From: Ectobius pallidus
Taxonomy: Eukaryota > Arthropoda > Insecta > Blattodea > Ectobiidae
Direction of reading: 5' to 3'
Assembly (NCBI GenBank): GCA_964059195.1
Contig: CAXKWD010000007.1
Location: forward strand, 21,649,023 to 21,713,022
DNA: 64,000 bases
Of this stretch, positions 23,175-33,707 are shown one piece after another. The notes beneath the pieces are model-generated. The model was given only the letters and a program-made list of their open reading frames with translations, was not told the origin of the DNA and ran no database searches. The stretch's first letter is position 1, and the number at the start of each line of letters is the position of its first letter. The position numbers and the translations under genes are program-made.

Positions 23175-23792
23175 ACGCGCGATAAGTCTATATGCTTTAT
23201 CGGATTTTCATAAAATTTGGTGTACGCATTTATAACGTCCATGGAAGACGCCTATTGCTATTGGACCAAATAGATTGACCGGTACCGGAGTAAAGCCCTA
23301 TTTAATGCCTATTTTATGGTAATATATTAGAAAGATTTATTAAATGCAAATCAGTTATCATGACAACATATTGTTTTACAACGTTCATATACGACTTTTG
23401 AAGTTGCTATAGAGTTGGCTATGACAAATAACACTATTCCTCTTCCTAGAATTATCAAACTAGACCGTAAAACCGAGCGAGGGGGCCGAGATGGTAATGT
23501 CTTGGACTCGCATTCTGAAGGTCCATGGTTCAAATCCCGTAGCCGGTCAATTTGATTTTTTATTTTTTTATTTTTATGTGAGTGTGCGATTGTCAATCTG
23601 TCACAAATCTGTACAGTTCTGCTGATGCTGGACGATTTCAATCAACCTTTGTTCTTCCGTAAGTACTGCTTCCATAAGTCCTGCTTAATGAATCAATCTG
23701 GAGCTTAACTCGGAAATCGATAAAAACAAACCTATTTTCTGCATATGATAATTGCAATTGTAACTGATTAAACAAAAGCATTCTGGCACTTT
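23091..23792 (+). mobile_element. Element X, copy 2 with embedded SINE
   Basis: It begins AGTGCCAGTATGGTAC and ends GCATTCTGGCACTT; similarity to copy 3 continues a little past the end (TTTTTACATCAGTTTACTTG). It carries a CTGT microsatellite at about 23139-23174 and a tRNA-derived SINE (23478-23640) at the same internal site as copy 3. Copies 2 and 3 therefore descend from one X element that had already taken the SINE. Confidence 0.78.
23478..23640 (+). mobile_element. tRNA-derived SINE D inside element X
   Basis: A box GGCCGAGATGGTAA, B box GGTTCAAATCCCG, then a T-rich block and GTGAGTGTGCGATTGTCAAT. The tRNA-like part resembles a Ser/Leu-type A box but the acceptor stem is not complementary. 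The same module lies inverted at 33315-33462. Confidence 0.75.
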
Positions 23793-23796
23793 TTTA

Positions 23797-24879
23797 CATC
23801 AGTTTACTTGATTTGATTACTTATTAGACTGGGTGTTTAAATGTTATCATGTTATTGACACCTCTGCAAACGGGTAAGAAACCCCAGTGTGAATAAATGT
23901 ATACGTAGGTCTATATATTTCGCCTCGTAATTCTATATCGATTTTACAAATTCACTTCTTAAATCCTTTGAGTTAAAAAATAAATTTTCTGTAAAGGTGT
24001 AAGTTTTCTGTCTCTGTGCCTGTGAATAGGACAAATAAAAAAATTAAGTATTAAATTTTACACTTTTCGAGGATGAAACATGCATAAATTTCACTGTTAC
24101 AAATTCTGATTTATATCACTATCGCAAACGGCACTGATATTTTCATTAAAACATTGCAAAACACTTGTTAATTAAATTATGCCTTGTGGGGAAATTGCTT
24201 TGAATGAATGCTCGACTAGCCTTGCTGTTTTAAATGATTTATAAATTTTATTTCATCCAGCTGTTTCTTGTGAGTGCCTGATTTAGTGTTATATATGTTG
24301 TTCAGCTTAAGAAGTGATTTATTAAAACTTCGGCTTCCTAGTTAAGACTAGCTTTGAAACACGAGACAAATTGACAGATTACCATTGTTAATTTAAATTT
24401 TTAAAATAAGTAGCCTATCATAAATACATTTATTAATAAGAGCTATACATGATTTTTTGGTGATTACAGATAAGAATTGCATTAAAAATAATATTTTAGC
24501 TTAACACATAAATTAAGTAGGCCTACCTAAGACCTTAAACAATGGAAAGGTATGTAATAATAACATGCCTAATAGTGCCATTCAAATGTGTGAAGGTTAA
24601 ACACGAAGAAACAAAATATATTGTAACATATATAACAGATATATATATACAATTTATGGCAAGCAAATAGTAATAAAAACGAAATAAATTAATAAACACA
24701 AAGAAGATACTATACATCTGCATATAAACCACAATTATCAGCTTTAGTAAAAATGCTATAATAGCTTATGATGCAATGAGCCTATATTCAATCTGTTGTA
24801 AATCGTATGTATCCTAGTTGTTAAGCTACGTAAAACCCTTATATGCTAATGCACAATACAGTTCACTTCTAGAAATTAA

Positions 24880-24929
<50 letters not shown>

Positions 24930-24997
24930 CAAAATATTAATGTCATTGATAAAAACGCCAGTTTTTGTTTATGAAACGAGCGTACTAATTATCATTA
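23797..24997. other. No gene; AAT microsatellite at the end
   Basis: AT-rich with no gene signal. An AAT trinucleotide run occupies about 24881-24925. The 65-codon minus-strand frame at 24535-24732 is AT-driven. Confidence 0.55.
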
Positions 24998-25988
24998 TTT
25001 ATTTATTTTATTCTGCCAACTACAGGAATAAATCCCAATTACAGTTGGCGTAGTTTCGCCAATACATGTTTTACACTATAAAAAAAAATACAATACAATA
25101 AATGAACGAATGTGCGAGGATAAAGAAAAAAAATACATAAATGATTTACAATAACTACAATTAATTTAACAAGACAATCTCAAAATTAAGCCAAATCATA
25201 TGGAACATATAACAGTTTATGAAGAAGTCCTATGTACTGATTCAATGACAAGTCAAAATCCTGAAGAGCATTTTGAAGTGATAGAGAATTATATCGTTTA
25301 CACATTTGGATGAAAGATGAACAATCTAATAATTTTGATTTAATGACAGGAATATATAACAATTCCCTATTCCTGAAATTTAATTGCACTACATTAAATT
25401 TAATACGTTTTAAAAGTTCATTACTATCAATTTTACCATTGATAATTTTATATAAGAATAACTGTTGCGCTACCAACCTTCTACCAATTAAAGTAACAAA
25501 TTTAAATTCATTTAATAAAGTATTATAAGAAATTCTATCAATTAAAGCAGATCTATCATATTTTTTAAAATACATATATCGAAGAAAACTCTTCTGAATT
25601 TTTTCTATGTCATTAATATGAGTTTTATACAATGGTGACCATATAACTGATGCATATTCTAACTTACTGCGTACAAAACTATTATAAAGTAATTGTAAGA
25701 CACGTTCGTCTTTAATATTTTTGGAATTACGAAAAATAAATCCTAACTGTCCATAAGCTTCATCTATTATTTTATCAATATGCTTTCTAAAATTTAAATT
25801 ATGCGTAATAATTAATCCTAAATCTTTAATGGTAAATATTCTTGTTAACGTTTCCGAATTCATACTGTATTGAATAATCGGGTGAAGTGCAAATCTGTGA
25901 AAACTCATGAAATAGCATTTTCTAACATTAAACGCCAAATTGTTTTGGATAGGCAAGTTGCATACGACTATTTTAGTCGACCGTAATT
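24998..25988 (-). mobile_element. 5'-truncated non-LTR retrotransposon
   Basis: The minus-strand element consists of the last part of the reverse-transcriptase frame (25186-25986), a short 3' UTR that includes GGCGAAACTACGCCAACTGT (read on minus) and an AATAAAT-type tail near 25000-25012. Everything upstream of the late RT region is missing, as usual when reverse transcription stops early. Similarity ends near 25985 at a stop codon outside the frame. Confidence 0.82.
25186..25986 (-). pseudogene. LINE reverse transcriptase, C-terminal part
   Basis: About 266 codons are open and end in a natural stop. Its order matches the end of the RT and thumb/connection of jockey-like LINE ORF2 proteins: an NVRKCYFMSFHR block (following the missing catalytic FADD box), the DLGLIITHNLNFRKHI block, then LLYNSFVRSKLEYASVIWSP and IEKIQKSFLRYMY. 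No ATG serves as a real start; the frame simply enters at the truncation point. The catalytic aspartates lie upstream of the break, so the product could not copy RNA. The frame is otherwise intact, which suggests a fairly recent insertion. The clade is uncertain. Confidence 0.85.
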
Positions 25989-26397
25989 AATTGTTTAAAT
26001 TTAGGTTTTTTAGGATACCTTGTAGTTGACGTTTTAATCTGATAGCAACGCGCATTAAGATACATGAATTTAACTCAGTTTAGTATAATATTAGGATCAA
26101 CATGAACAGAATTGAATTTATTTTAAATACAGGTTGTTTATTGTTTATGGCTGCTCTCAAGGCTTAAAGATTGTTCCGTACACGATATTAATTGATACTT
26201 GGACAACAGTGTTGTAATGAATTTCTTTACTTTAATGGATGCCATTAAGATACTGTAACGTCACATACAAAGAGATTATTTTTGCGATTTGCCGAGAACG
26301 CACGATCCGCGCGGCGGCCAGGAAGCAAGTCGTCGGCCGTAACCTCTCAATTCAATCACACGGATTTCGGAATTAGGCCTGCAGTTAGTATAATCAT

Positions 26398-26568
26398 TTA
26401 CCTTTGTCCTAGAAGATGTTGAAAATGAACTCCGTCTACAGTCATTAATTCTTCTTGTGAAATTGTTGCAAATTCTCTTCTTATGATCTCTCTCATTTCT
26501 TCAATTGTATGAGGGTTATTCTTGTACACTTTATTTTTAAGGTCCCCTAAAAATAAAAACACTTCTTC
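26398..26568 (-). pseudogene. Tc1/mariner-type transposase C-terminus (left arm)
   Basis: On the minus strand an uninterrupted frame reads LGDLKNKVYKNNPHTIEEMR, IIRREFATISQEEL and VDGVHFQHLLGQR, then TAA. This is the C-terminal region after the catalytic core in many arthropod IS630/Tc1/mariner-superfamily transposases (GYLK.KVY...P.T.EELK..IRREI..I). The catalytic DDE/D part is absent. The family name is inferred from that remembered pattern. Confidence 0.72.
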
Positions 26569-26719
26569 AATTAAATCTTACGAGAGATATGCATTATCGT
26601 TGTAGAAGAATCTTGTTGGAAAAATACAAATTTAATTGAAGAAGTGTTTGAAGATAGGGTAATTAGTAAGCGGTTATTGCTTAGCAAAGATCTCCAGATC
26701 TTACTGTATGTGATTTTTA

Positions 26720-26875
26720 TTTTTAAGGAACTTAAAAATAAAGTGTCCAAGAATAACCGTCATACAGTACAACTGAAGAACTGAAAGAGAACATAAGAAG
26801 AGAAAATGCAGCAATTTCACAAGTATAATTATTGGCGGTAGACGGAGATAATTTTCAACATCTACTATGGCAAAG
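26720..26875 (+). pseudogene. Tc1/mariner-type transposase C-terminus (right arm)
   Basis: On the plus strand the same protein region is present with a frameshift and a stop: LKNKVSKNNRHT, a frame change, EELKENIRRENAAISQ, a stop, and VDGDNFQHLLWQ. Differences from the left arm are spread over the whole stretch, so the two arms diverged after duplication and do not appear homogenised recently. A SINE sits directly at the end of this stretch. Confidence 0.72.
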
Positions 26876-27200
26876 GGGGTACGCCGTAGCGTAGTGGTTG
26901 AGGCACTGCGCTACAAACCGGAAGATCGCGGGTTCGATTCCCGATGAGGTCGTTGAGATTTTTCTACTGGCCTAATCCTTCTGGTGGTACTATGGCCCTG
27001 GGGTCGACTCAGCCTCTAACAGAAATGAATACCAGGAGCAATCCTGGGGGTAAAGGCGGCCGGTGCTTAAGGCTGACAACCTTACCACCTTCATGTGCCG
27101 AATGTCCAAAATCTGGGAGCCTCAACCTCCTGGAACCCTCTGGGCCTCCATGGCCTGTATAGGGATCACTTTACCTTTACTTTTATCTATCACAAAAGTT
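26876..27200 (+). mobile_element. SINE family B with ~20-bp TSD
   Basis: The head carries GTAGCGTAGTGGTTGAGGC (A box) and GCGGGTTCGATTCCCG (B box). The body has GGCCTAATCCTTCTGGTGG, GGGGTCGACTCAGCCTC, CAGGAGCAATCCTGGGGG and CCTCCATGGCCTGTATAGG, with a pyrimidine-rich end. The flanks CAACATCTACTATGGCAAAG (26856-26875) and CAACATCTTCTATGACAAAG (27201-27220) are the target duplication inside the palindrome's right arm. Confidence 0.88.
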
Positions 27201-27406
27201 CAACATCTTCTATGACAAAGGTAGGTGATTATACTAACTGCAGGCCTAATTCAGAAATCCGTGCGCTTGAATTGAGAGGTTATGCCTTTACCGGCCGACG
27301 ACTTGCTTCCGGGATCGTGCGTTCTCGGCACATCGCAAAAATAATGCCTCTGTATAATAAGCGTATTATAATGATGTCGAAAAAATCTAATGATGGACTA
27401 GGCTAG

Positions 27407-27956
27407 CCGGCGCGGTGGCTCATGCTGTAGCGCGTGAGCCTGGCATGCTAGCGGTCCTGAGTTCAAATCTCGGGGCCGGCGGGTGTGTCATTCGTGGTGG
27501 ACGAACCCTTGCCTTGGGGGTTTTTCTCGGGGTTCTCCCGTTTCCCCCTTTCATTCCACCAACACTCTCCACTTCATCTCACCTTTCCCCCTTTTCATCA
27601 TCATCCCGTTTCCACTTCTGGTATCGGGTCTGCTTCGGCAGTCAGAGCCCTTTGGGGGCCTCTCCCGTTCTCCCCGCTTCTTGTGGTCAAGAGGTTGTTG
27701 GTGTTGTGAGTCGCGAACCTGTCGGGGCTCCCGGTTGGAGGTACCGCAGGGGTTAGCGCACTCGTGGCATGGTACTAGGCTTGTTGGATGTAGGGGAGTT
27801 CCGTGGGGGCCCACGGGGGGCTCTGCGGATCCGAGGCGGCCTGTGGGCACGCAATTCCTCACATCCCGGAGGTAGGTACAATAAGTCGGTAGCGGCTGCG
27901 GTGCTTAGAGGCGTTCCCTCCCTGCCTTAAAGGGCACAACATAGAATAGAATAGGC
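27407..27956 (+). mobile_element. SINE family F (GC-rich, ~550 bp)
   Basis: The head GCCGGCGCGGTGGCTCATGC contains the A box, and GAGTTCAAATCTCGGGGCC contains the B box. The long GC-rich body ends with CTGCCTTAAAGGGCACAAC and an AATAG-repeat tail. TAGGCTA occurs just before the head and just after the tail, a plausible short target duplication. Four overlapping open frames of 74-130 codons on both strands come from the GC-rich body and have no protein signature. Only one copy is in the window. Confidence 0.72.
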
Positions 27957-28589
27957 TATGTATTAGTCGTATTACTGAGTTAGGGCTACATGAATATTTT
28001 AAAATATATTTTTAAAATTGAGAGACAAATTTCTGTTTCATTCTCATAATTTCTCATAGTTTCTGTAGTTTATTTGCATTCTTGTAATTTCGTCCCGTGT
28101 AATAATTTGTTGGATCCATTGCAAGAACTCTACAGGTAATCTTTTGGGGGGAAAGCAGATTGTGTTCAAGTCAGAAAAAGTATAAACCAGAATTAAAAAA
28201 AGAAACTATTGGATAAAATTTAATTCGCACTCGTATTCTTGTTCAAAACTCGCATAAGAAATATACGTATGAAGAGTCTAGATTTTGTGGCTGTTGTTAC
28301 ACTTTTGCTCGTAATAGCTCGCCCGATTGTTTCACATTTAATTGACAGGTAACTAGTAATATTGTTCACGAGATCGGCATCGCGTGTTGGTAAATTCCAG
28401 AGCATTGTAATGCTCGGCAAAGCTAGAAATAGGATGCTTACTCTACATTTATCTGACATATAAGTCGCCCCTCCCTTCCTTTGTCTGCCCGGCAATAGGG
28501 CTATGTGTTTCGTTGCCCTGTTTCCTCTCTGTTTCCTAATTCCTGCATTATTCGTTTTGGTAAAGGTGAACATGAAAAGAATATTGAAG

Positions 28590-28863
28590 TAAAGTGAATT
28601 GATCCCCTTTTGGCCATGGAGGCCCTTAGGGGTCCAAGAGGGAGAGACTCCCAGAATTTTATATATTCAGCGAAGGTGTTAGGCTGCCTTTATATCCAGG
28701 ATTGATCCTTTACTCATTTCTGTTGGAGTCTGAGTCGACCCCAGGGCTTTAGTGCCACCTTAATAATCGTGCCAATTAATCCCAACGACCTAAACGAGAA
28801 TCGAACTCAAGACCTTCCGGTTTGTGGCGCAGAGCTTCAACCACCTGCGCCATGGCGTACCCC
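28590..28863 (-). mobile_element. SINE family B, minus-strand copy
   Basis: Read on minus: GGGGTACGCCATGGCGCAGG, an A-box region, then GAGTTCGATTCTCG (B box), GGTCGTTGGGATTAATTGGC, GGGGTCGACTCAGACTCC, and CCTCCATGGCC near the 3' end. It aligns block by block with 26876-27200. Confidence 0.83.
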
Positions 28864-30310
28864 GAAAATAACATAAGTGGACCAAAATGCGGAACGAATA
28901 ATTTAACATAGTAGTTAAAAGTATTTTTTTTTTTAAATTAAGCCCACTTGTTCAATAATCAAGAGTCCATTTTCAAATATTGTTATTGGGGCCCGTATTC
29001 TTAGGTTTTAAACTATTTTGTTCCGTGGTAGCTAACTGTGATATTTTAACATAATTATCCATTTCATAGACATGGCAGTCAAATAGTACACTCTTATAAA
29101 ACCTAAAAATGACTAAATAAGACGTTAGGAACTAAAAATTGCTAAAAGTGCTTTTCAAGTAAAATATAAAATATCAATAATTATAATACGTTCTACTAAA
29201 ACATACTTTTTAAATATCTGCCTATATTTTGCATCTTGCTCAATGTTGCCAGTATATTATTTTGTAAGATAAAATGTAGCATTGAATTTGTAATTTTGTC
29301 ATTTCGTAACTACATTGTCCCGGTAAAGGACATCTTTAGTGAACCGAAATCCCCGATTTTTTTTAGCAAATTAAACGCATTCTTAGGAAGCTCCCACTTG
29401 CAATTTATTTACAGTAACTGCACCAGCAAGATGCCAAAAGTGAAGTATTCTAAAAGTTGATTGATTAATTGAAAAACGTTCTCATTGAGTTTGTGGTGGT
29501 GTTGAAAATGACAAGTATTGGTTGAAGCAAGAATTGGAAAAATGTTGATTTAATAAATTCATTCATGGAATCGAAAATACTACGATCTTTACTGAACCCA
29601 GAGTTATAAAACAAAATATTGTGTGAACACCGCTCAGTTTACTACTTGCAATGTAGCATGGAGCTGTTAACTAGTTGGCACAGCCTACTCTTGTGGTATC
29701 AAGTTAAAACATCCCAGTAATGTTACTGGCGGGCTAAATTACTTCATAAGAGTGGAACAAGAATTATGATAATGGATAATAACCAACGGGCATTACCAGC
29801 TTATTTTCTGCTTTAATGGAATATATGACAAATTACAAGAATTTGCCTCTTTTATTATTATATTAATTTAAGAATTAGACACCATTAATATTGCAGCCAG
29901 AAGCTATGGTTACTATGCTAATTTTCTGCCCAGTCAGCGCTTGTTCTGATTTATGGAGCCCTGAGGTCTCAGTTCTGGCCCAGTCACGAGTACCCGCGGG
30001 CTCTGGTTCGATACTTAACAATGCTAACAATATCCTATAGAGTTTAATGCACTTACCATGCGCGCCCACAACTGCCTTCTATTTAAAAGTTGTTCCTGTC
30101 CATTACGTAGATTCTAAGCATACAGAGAAGTTAGCAACCTCAGCTTAAAATACCGTACAATTTTCATGTATAAATTATTGCAGTTTAACTCTATTTAGCT
30201 TACTTTTGTAATATTAGTCCTATATGTTAATTAATTTCTACAAGATTTATACCTATTTGTAGACTTATTTGTATGTATGACGTATCCTTTTGTCATTTAT
30301 GAATCTCTTA
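28864..30310. other. No gene recognised
   Basis: AT-rich. At about 29985-30020 CTCTGGTTCGATAC resembles a B box but no SINE body follows. The frames at 29236-29460 and 29875-30069 have no domain. Confidence 0.5.
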
Positions 30311-31146
30311 TCTAAATAAGCGGCTATGTCCTGACTGGCTGACTGACTGACTGACTGACAGACAGAGAATCAACTTAGAGCCTAAACTATAATAGGCAGA
30401 GGCTTGGAATTTTGACAGTACCTTCGTTTCATAATGTACGTGCACACTAAGAAATAATTATGCAGGATTTTAATTTTAAATGCCAAAAATCAAATGTTTT
30501 CGAGGAGACGAAATACCTTCCATGAGCATTTCGATTGTTGTGAAAAACGTTAGCAAGACAGTACTGAATTGTGAAATTAATTCAATATGCCCTTGCTCGG
30601 TTGCTATCTTGATTAATTTGTTTACGATTCGCAGAGATCTGATTTACACAGAAGGGGATCATGAATCAGGCCAAAATGGGAAAGCATTGATTGATTTGGA
30701 CTAATCTCACTAAGCGGGGTTTCGTGGGCTAGGGAATTCGAATCTCAGGTCTTTTCCCCCCGGGTGGCGCACTTTATTCGTGAAATGAACTTCGAAGCCT
30801 GGTTTTTAGTTTTTTTTTATTATCAATTATCGGTTATCAATCGTTTAGGTCTATGCAGGATTTGGATAAAGTTCATGAATCTATGGTTCTTTTTAATCGT
30901 TTCATTTCGAATTTGTATGCCCATATGGCAGCATAAGATTCGTTTTGTTCATTTAATTATTTATATTTTTAACGGTAAACAATATAATTAAGAATAAAAT
31001 TATGTAATTCCTGCAATTTATGTAAAAACAATGTCAGTTTTAATATATATGTTTTAATTATTTTTCTGTTAAATAAATTTATTATTTAAATAAATCATCT
31101 AGGATTTGAGTAAATAATCTCGAGCGAAGCCGCGGGTACCTGCTAG
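30311..31146 (+). mobile_element. Helitron-like element, both termini intact
   Basis: A|TCTAAATAAGCGGCTATGTC begins it and CTCGAGCGAAGCCGCGGGTA then CCTGCTAG|T ends it, with the hairpin a few bases before CTAG. A short CTGA repeat lies at about 30340-30362. No target duplication, as expected for insertion between A and T. No Rep or helicase; the small frames at 30480-30704 and 30764-30991 belong to the repeat. Confidence 0.82.
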
Positions 31147-32975
31147 TTGGTTATAATAAGTTTTTGGTGGTCGATGGAGTAATTATTAAGACCACTTGAA
31201 AGTTCCTTAATTATTCAAAATCTGTCTATAAAACATATTTTAATCTTGAAATTTTTAATATTTCAATCATTACTATCAATTTTTTAAAATTATTATATTA
31301 TTATTGATAATGTTATATTGTGATTTTTTTGAATAAGATTGTTTTTTTATTATTTCTCTTTGGTACCGGTATCTATAAACATAACTGAAATCTATGAACA
31401 TAACTGGAAGTAGGCTAATATGTGAGAGGTGTTATTGCAAAATATATCTAGTGACGAAAACATAATTTTACAGGAAAGCAAAATATTTCTTTATTCTTAA
31501 ACTATCATACGTTTTTGAAACATGTAAACAGAATTGTACAGCTGAAGATACCTTTAAAATGTAGGATATTATTAAAATGTATTCACAAGAATTTAGTTAT
31601 TAATTGAAAATTGAAAAGTTCACAAAATACTTTTTGAACCAACTTGAATATATTGTATCCTTAGTTTTATTACAAATTCCTTCATATTCATATTTTAAAT
31701 TATTAATAAGTAGCTACCGATACTACAAAGGTTTAGTACTGCCATATTAACACTCTAAGGATAGGATAATCATAAAACCCGAGTATCGTCGTCGAAGCTC
31801 TATCTGCTTGTAGTGCAGTTCCCCAAGCTAATGTCACAGTGATGGTCCTCACATACAGTAGATGAAAAATAGTGTTCGCGCGTGAAATAAAAACCTTTCC
31901 GGGTTCGATTCTTCACGTAGACTATGGAATTCGTGGCTTGTGGCTTCCAGGTTAGCTAGTGGTTCGTGATCCTAATATAATTCGTGGTTCAGGAGTTGGG
32001 CCTCCCATGTTTATTTAGAGCTCGTATAGGAGCTGAGGATCCAGACAACTCATTGCTCGTAGAAGTCGATTTGAGCAGATGGATCTCAATGTTTCAAGCA
32101 TTCTGGGAAGTTTATTTTTCAGTCACCTTAGACGCTATTGCTAAATTTTTCAGATTTGAATTCGTGGTAAAAGAGACTGGAATATCGAGATCCGACTCGG
32201 ACCAATGGCTGAATATGATTAAGTGTTAACGCAAGTATTAGGCTCCGACTTTTTGCCCCCTCAAAATTTAAGTTACATGTAGGCCTATTAACTATGAAAG
32301 AATCCTATTCCCCCCCCTAAATTATTTTCAAGTCGCTGCCTCTGGTCAGCAATGTGAAAAATGTATATAGACGTACTGTATAATATTGATGAATTTCATA
32401 TCCGTTTGTGGTGAATACTTAGACTTATACCCAAAATGTACCGCTTTATACCACAAATCATTAATGCACAGAGTTTATATCCTGATACAAGGTTGCTAAT
32501 TTAATGTATTAATTCAACTCCCGTACTAAAATTTATGAGGAATATTCAGATAGGCTGCATCAAGTATATCTATATAAATTTAACATTCATGGTTGTATAT
32601 TTATAAAACCAGATATGTGTCGATTTGATACTAGATATAAATCAAATCCTTAATTGTCAATGCTTACATAATGTTTATAAAACTATTAAAACCCTAAACA
32701 AAATTAAAATTTTACACAACATAGCCTATATATACAAGATAACGTAGGCTACAGTATACCATTATAATTGAAGTGAATACATAAATGTTTCCCTCGTAGT
32801 TCCAGTATAACACCAATGACTGTCAATCTTAATATTAAAACTGTGTTAACACCAAATTAAACGAATAGCCTACAGCGTCTATGGAATGTATCTTAACTTG
32901 ACAGTCCTATAGATGGTGGATGATGTTATCACTTAGCCCCCGTGTATCAGTCAAACAATCTGGATTTAGTTCTCT
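31147..32975. other. No gene; possible SINE head
   Basis: AT-rich. Near 31903 CCGGGTTCGATTC is a convincing B box, preceded by GTGATGGTCCTCA as a weak A box (about 31840), so a decayed tRNA-derived repeat probably covers 31820-31970. The 81-codon frame at 31984-32229 has no recognisable domain. Confidence 0.45.
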
Positions 32976-33021
32976 AAATGGATATGCGCATTTCGGCATA
33001 TAAATATGCCATCTTCAGTCC
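32976..33021 (-). ncRNA. Hammerhead-ribozyme-like motif 1
   Basis: Read on the minus strand: GGA, CTGAAGA, a hairpin GGCATA-TTTA-TATGCC, GAAA, the mini-palindrome TGCGCA, TA, then TCC. This is the order of a type I hammerhead: stem I strand, CUGANGA core, stem II, GAAA core, very short stem III, cleavage triplet ending UA, second stem I strand. Stem I would be only GGA/UCC, and an extra U lies before stem II. Such minimal hammerheads are known from Penelope-like retroelements; whether this one cuts is unknown. The second copy is at 46866-46911. Confidence 0.5.
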
Positions 33022-33314
33022 TGGGCAATATAGGCAGGTATACTTTAACATACATCCACATCGAGTATTAAACTGGTACTGTATATATTTCGGTCGCTGA
33101 CACCGAAATTATAATAAATAAAATCAGGTAAACTCATGTAAAAAAGTGCCAGTATGTTTTTGTTTAATCAGTTATGACTGCAATTATGATATGCAGAATG
33201 TTTTTTTAATTGATTTCCAAGTTAAACTCCATATTTATTCATTAAGCAGGGCTTACGGAAGAACAAAGGTCTAGTTCTTTTTTTAATCAGATTAAAATCT
33301 TCCAGCATCAGCTG

Positions 33315-33462
33315 AACTGTACAGATTTGTGATATCTTGACAATCGCACACTCACATAAAAATACAAAAAAAAAGTGAAATTGGCCGGTTTCGGGATTTG
33401 AACCATGGAACTCCAGAATGTGAGGCCAAGACGTTACCATCTCGGCCACCTGGGTCAGTTTA
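33315..33462 (-). mobile_element. tRNA-derived SINE D inside element X copy 3
   Basis: On the minus strand GGTGGCCGAGATGGTAACG is the A-box region and CATGGTTCAAATCCCG the B box, followed by a T-rich stretch and GTGAGTGTGCGATTGTCAA. It is the inverted counterpart of 23478-23640. It is not a tRNA gene because the acceptor stem does not pair. Confidence 0.75.
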
Positions 33463-33703
33463 ACGATCCAGTTGGATAAGCGCATGTAAAACAATAGTGT
33501 TTTTGGTCATAGCTAACTGTATTTTAATTTACAAAGCCTTATAAGATCACAGTAAAACAATTGACTATGTTGTCAAGATAACTGATTTGCTTTTTTTTTT
33601 TTTTTATAAATTATTTCGAATACGTAGGCCTATATTATCATAAAATAGGCACTAAATTGAGCATTACTCCGAAACAGGTCAACCGATTTTATCCAATATC
33701 AAT

Positions 33704-33707
33704 AGAC
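33704..33707. repeat. 4-bp target site duplication (AGAC), left
   Basis: AGAC directly precedes the 5' LTR (TGGTGTAA) and recurs at 43276-43279 directly after the 3' LTR. Joining the flanks recreates AATAGACGTCTT, which occurs intact in other units of the same minisatellite (for example near 43577), confirming the insertion boundaries. Confidence 0.93.

Larger units (their letters stand above)
26266..27353. mobile_element. Palindromic transposon: two inverted transposase 3' ends
   Basis: The left arm (26266-26576) and the right arm (26629-27353, interrupted by a SINE at 26876-27200) are inverted copies. Outer sequences pair (TTTTTGCGATTTGCCGAGAACG against CGTTCTCGGCACATCGCAAAA), as do GGAAGCAAGTCGTCGGCCG and CCGGCCGACGACTTGCTTCC, then the coding parts. 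Each arm encodes the same transposase C-terminus, so the element is a tail-outward inverted duplication with a small centre near 26577-26628. The right arm has about 60 bp of extra sequence near 26650-26710. No target duplication could be fixed. Confidence 0.8.
33144..33707 (-). mobile_element. Element X, copy 3, right-hand part (split by LTR element)
   Basis: Read on minus, this is the distal half of X: ending CATACTGGCACTT, preceded by GATTAAACAAAAACATACTG, TAAGCCCTGCTTAATGAA and the SINE D module. Upstream it continues across the LTR retrotransposon to 43280-44045. The break falls exactly at AATAGAC inside one minisatellite unit. Confidence 0.82.

Noticed and set aside
25310..25528. Plus-strand 72-codon frame opposite the LINE fragment
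   Set aside because: It is the antisense shadow of the LINE reverse-transcriptase frame on the minus strand and has no protein signature.
27415..27875. Cluster of overlapping 74-130 codon frames on both strands
   Set aside because: They lie in the GC-rich body of SINE F, where stop codons are rare. No frame has a domain or codon pattern favouring it.
28220..28573. 117-codon minus-strand frame
   Set aside because: One of the longer unassigned frames, but residue order matches no family I know and no neighbouring exon or repeat supports it.
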